Positions 42,718 to 45,086 of a stretch of DNA of 45,086 nucleotides are shown here, one piece after another; within the stretch, counting starts at the first letter, position 1; every line of letters begins with the position of its first letter. Where the stretch lies: positions 1 through 45,086 of the forward strand of contig CAZRVZ010000053.1 of the NCBI GenBank assembly GCA_964603655.1. The letters run 5' to 3'. The position numbers were made by a program, and so were the translations under genes. The notes beneath the pieces are model-generated. The model was not told where the DNA came from and did not search any database. It saw only the letters and a list, made by a program, of their open reading frames with translations. Source of the stretch: JACPWY01 sp964603655. GTDB taxonomy: Bacteria > Bdellovibrionota > FAC87 > UBA2466.

Positions 42718-44304
42718 CTATTTTCCAATCGTCTGAACTACCCAGCCTTCATCGGGACCGACACCTTCATCTCCGTTATCCCGATAAATCCCAGGCGCCG
42801 TATCAAGAAATCGCATTCGAGCCCCCGGCCAGCTGTGAGAATGATGAAATAGCAGGCGAAGATGAAAATCTACAGGGCGAGATAGTTTCCACTCGCCTGG
42901 TGTTGCGTTCGATGGGGTCTGTAACTTGGGCGTACTTTCGATTATTGTTCGAATGGATTTTTGTGCGGCACCGCTATTACCCGTTTTCTTTTGGCCGTTT
43001 GCAAATTCTCGTTCAGAATAGCTTCCAAAGGACATAGCAATCGCCTTCCAATCATTTCCATTTTTGGCTAAGACCGCCAAGTAGGGGTCCATTTGCATCT
43101 CTTTTTCCGAAAATACTGTGGCATTTCCGAGCACAAGTGCGATCTGACTATTTCCAAAAACGCCCACACTCTCGCTGATAATATTCCTTAATTGAATCGA
43201 TGAATTTGGTTGCACGCACCTTTTGAACTGATTGGAACCTGGATGCTCAACCGTTTTGAGCGCGATTTTATCTCCCTTTAAGTAAGCTTGTAGCGTCCTC
43301 TGGGCAACATTTTCAGCGGCAATGCGATCGGCCAGAGAGCCAGAGAAAGGAATTGAGTCTTTTTTTGGATCGACTCGTGCCAATTTTGAAAGTGCTTCGC
43401 GCACTTGGGTTCGGTCGCTTTCTTTCGGTGTAAATATTTGCAGTCGGCTAAAATCAGGGTGACCTTCATCATTATCTCCCCAGACCAATTGGTCGCTAAG
43501 AATTGGAATAATCTCGCCCGACTCAACTAATTTATCCAAGGCCAACCCAGTTCTGTCAGCAAGAATAAGTGAGGGTAGGGAAGCGTTTTCCTTCGCTAAT
43601 CGATAGTTTTGCGCAAAATCTCGGCGGTGAATATGCGAAATGTGGGTTTGATGCCCGAGTTCGCTCAACGACTTAATTAAATCAGTGTGACTCGCCCAGG
43701 TAGCTTGTTGCCACCGAGGCCCCTCAGCCAGAGCGTACCAAACTGAATAATTTGCTTTTTCCTTTATCCCAACCTCCTGCGGAATCGATGGCCTTACGAT
43801 GCGTGGATCCCCCGTCGGTGGGCCGGCTAATACATCTAACAACTCATCGGGCCCAATCAGACCTTCAATGATATGGATTGGCTTTCCCATACAATCCGTT
43901 AAGAGAATGGTTGGAAGTGACAAAACCTCAAATCTATCAGCCAATTCTTTGTCTCGGTCAATATCGGCCTTAACCACAATATATTCATCGAGCTTTTGAC
44001 GAACGGCGGGCGCAGAAAGTGTTTTTTGTTCCAACGTTTTACAGGGGATGCACTTTGGACCCGAGAACACCACTAAGAGCTTTTTTGAGGGGCATGTTTG
44101 AAGTTCCTTTTGAACTGAGAGAGGTAAAAGGGCCATGAGCTGATCATCAGGGATTGGGTTCGATCGAGGTGAAGACTTTCGAATGCTAGCGTGCGATTTT
44201 TGAGTGTGACGCGACAGGTCTGGAGTCTCCTCTATTGCTAGCGCGAAGGTCAAAGATAGGAATGGGGTTAAAACTTCACACCAAGAATTTCTTATAATGA
44301 TCAT
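42718..44304 (-). CDS. Exported thioredoxin-like protein with extra C-terminal domains
   Basis: The 528-residue product starts with a hydrophobic export segment (about 10-24). A thioredoxin-like domain spans about 62-165: KKLLVVFSGPKCIPCKTLE with the CIPC redox pair (85, 88), VVKADIDRD and a cis-proline loop SLPTILL (P131). The form is closest to the C-terminal domain of DsbD or to thiol reductases. Residues 185-300 form a second domain of unknown type, and about 320-430 looks like an NTF2/SnoaL-like fold (NVAQRTLQAYLKGDK, MDPYLAVLAKNGNDWKAIAM). The tail is polar. It reads away from the 16-cysteine gene across an AT-rich gap. Its base composition is more AT-rich than the housekeeping genes. 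Confidence 0.7.
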   Translation of the reverse strand: MIIIRNSWCEVLTPFLSLTFALAIEETPDLSRHTQKSHASIRKSSPRSNPIPDDQLMALLPLSVQKELQTCPSKKLLVVFSGPKCIPCKTLEQKTLSAPAVRQKLDEYIVVKADIDRDKELADRFEVLSLPTILLTDCMGKPIHIIEGLIGPDELLDVLAGPPTGDPRIVRPSIPQEVGIKEKANYSVWYALAEGPRWQQATWASHTDLIKSLSELGHQTHISHIHRRDFAQNYRLAKENASLPSLILADRTGLALDKLVESGEIIPILSDQLVWGDNDEGHPDFSRLQIFTPKESDRTQVREALSKLARVDPKKDSIPFSGSLADRIAAENVAQRTLQAYLKGDKIALKTVEHPGSNQFKRCVQPNSSIQLRNIISESVGVFGNSQIALVLGNATVFSEKEMQMDPYLAVLAKNGNDWKAIAMSFGSYSEREFANGQKKTGNSGAAQKSIRTIIESTPKLQTPSNATPGEWKLSRPVDFHLRLLFHHSHSWPGARMRFLDTAPGIYRDNGDEGVGPDEGWVVQTIGK

Positions 44305-44345
44305 TCTATTCTTTATAATTTATGGTTATTATTATTGTATCTAGA
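44305..44345. promoter_or_regulatory. AT-rich divergent promoter region
   Basis: The 70-base gap between the thioredoxin-like gene (minus) and the 16-cysteine gene (plus) has a perfect TATAAT on the plus strand at 44314-44319 and a TACAAT on the minus strand at 44334-44339. Neither has a clear -35, so the assignments are tentative. It is one of the most AT-rich stretches in the window. Confidence 0.35.
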
Positions 44346-44374
44346 AATTGCGTGTTTGAGCATGGGAGATCGAA

Positions 44375-44806
44375 ATGAAAATAATTGCACTTGTGAACGT
44401 TCTTTTGTTTTCCTTGGGTGCTATTTCAGAGCCAAGGCCGATCCCAAAGCCGAGCCCAATGCCAGCGCCGGTTGGCTGCGGAGCTCTTTGCGGCCCGAGC
44501 GCGCCGAATAGGGCGCTGTGCATTCAGGGGCCGGGCGCATGCAGTGTGTGCAGACGAATGGCTGGTGGAAATCGTTGTGTTGGCGCTCGACCCGCTAACG
44601 CGGCTTGTACGCCTGCCGATCCTTCCGCACCTGACTGGAGGGAGTGTGGTAAGCCTTTGGCCTGCACCGGAACGCCGCTTAAGTGTCAAATACCACGCCC
44701 AGCTTGCGGGACTATCCCCTGTCGTAATCACGTGAACTGTACCAATGCTCAATGTGGCAGCTGTAATACGTCTGCTCCGGTAGGAGCACGGTTTTGTATT
44801 CCATAG
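44375..44806 (+). CDS. Secreted 16-cysteine protein
   Basis: The 143-residue product has a signal peptide (MKIIALVNVLLFSLGAISE), a proline-rich spacer (PRPIPKPSPMPAPV) and then 16 cysteines in about 110 residues. Pairs such as CGALC, CSVC and CGSC alternate with Gly, Pro and Asn turns. The even number and spacing suggest eight disulfides in a compact extracellular domain; some toxin, protease-inhibitor and adhesin domains look similar, but no family is recognised. GGGAG six bases before the ATG at 44375 fixes the start. It is divergent from the thioredoxin-like gene. Confidence 0.7.
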   Translation: MKIIALVNVLLFSLGAISEPRPIPKPSPMPAPVGCGALCGPSAPNRALCIQGPGACSVCRRMAGGNRCVGARPANAACTPADPSAPDWRECGKPLACTGTPLKCQIPRPACGTIPCRNHVNCTNAQCGSCNTSAPVGARFCIP

Positions 44807-44852
44807 GATAGGTAGGCGGAAGCAAAACCGAAAGGTATTTGTACAGAGAGTC

Positions 44853-44918
44853 CCAGCCCGGTCACGGCTGGCTGCATTGAAAATGACCAAGTTCATTTTC
44901 AATACCGCGATTATGCGG
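44853..44918. terminator. Cluster of three hairpins between convergent genes
   Basis: Three inverted repeats follow one another: CCAGCC/GGCTGG (44853-44871, seven-base loop), ATTGAAAATGA with its exact complement (44876-44903, 11-base stem, six-base loop) and CCGC/GCGG (44905-44918). They lie between the stop at 44806 (plus) and the stop at 44973 (minus), the place expected for a two-way terminator. The T-run is short, so a structured RNA or repeat element is the alternative. Confidence 0.4.
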
Positions 44919-44972
44919 ATAGTGGTCAAAAGAAAATAATGCATGCTTATCGGGTTGTCACATAACGGGTTC

Positions 44973-45086
44973 TCAAAGCGCGGCAAGATGCGTCTTAATG
45001 TCACGAAATGGATTCGCCGCGAGCGCGTGCAATGACTTCGAGAAGGGCTCTTCCCAAGCCTTCGAAAAGGTATAGCCCCTCGGTTC
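44973..45086 (-). CDS. C-terminal end of an unrecognised gene (cut by the window edge)
   Basis: An open frame on the minus strand enters at 45086 and ends at a TGA at 44973-44975. The 37 visible residues include YTFSKAWEEPFSKSLHALA and end DIKTHLAAL, a soluble helical composition typical of a real C-terminus. The start lies outside. Too little is present to name a family. Confidence 0.5.
   Translation of the reverse strand, partial: EPRGYTFSKAWEEPFSKSLHALAANPFRDIKTHLAAL

Noticed and set aside
42684..43037. 117-residue plus-strand frame beginning with a signal-peptide-like stretch
   Set aside because: It is antisense to the end of the thioredoxin-like gene, starts with TTG, and the strong ribosome site at 42648 is about 30 bases too far away. 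The later part has no protein-like pattern.

Overview
The window comes from a Gram-negative, double-membrane bacterium with roughly balanced base composition. Its gene content points to Bdellovibrionota or Myxococcota (the former Deltaproteobacteria). The clues are a CarD-IspD-IspF-CysS operon, several outer-membrane beta-barrels, vWA-type lipoproteins, an AgmX/PglI-like C-terminal domain and a myxobacterial-type outer-membrane barrel. This assignment is inferred from gene families, not from rRNA. No tRNA, rRNA, insertion sequence or CRISPR array was recognised.

Layout. 265-930 is a secreted protein of unknown role. 941-4265 (minus) is carD-ispD-ispF-cysS. 4502-5811 (plus) is maf and a YggS-family PLP protein, whose stop overlaps the stop of mfd. 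5808-10297 (minus) is mfd with gpsA upstream of it. 10505-25226 (plus) is a 14-gene block made of two consecutive complete sets of the complex I membrane-arm genes, nuoA-H-J-K-L-M-N followed by a diverged nuoA-H-J-K-L-M-N. No gene for the hydrophilic arm (B, C, D, E, F, G, I) is present.

25301-36226 (minus) is the most unusual region: eleven tightly overlapping genes that look like one operon. In transcription order they encode an outer-membrane barrel, a CsgG/FlgO-like protein joined to a barrel, a TPR lipoprotein, a MotA homologue, a MotB homologue, a membrane protein that joins a FliF-like periplasmic ring segment to a FliG-like cytoplasmic region, two related vWA-type lipoproteins (one with a degraded metal site), a myxobacterial-type barrel, a helical-repeat periplasmic protein and a small AgmX/PglI-like protein. 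The parts of an ion-driven stator, a rotor-like disc and an envelope-spanning set of lipoproteins and porin-like barrels are therefore encoded together, with no flagellar filament, hook, rod or export genes. I infer an uncharacterised envelope-spanning motor, perhaps for gliding, surface transport or force transmission.

36334-37798 (plus) holds a pilin-like gene that seems split by a frameshift and a secreted unknown. 37870-42223 (plus) is a housekeeping run: prs, rplY/ctc, pth, ychF and a family 2 glycosyltransferase. 42220-45086 is an accessory stretch with a small secreted six-cysteine protein, a secreted thioredoxin-like protein (CIPC), a secreted 16-cysteine protein, a cluster of hairpins that may be a two-way terminator, and the C-terminal end of an unrecognised minus-strand gene at the right edge.
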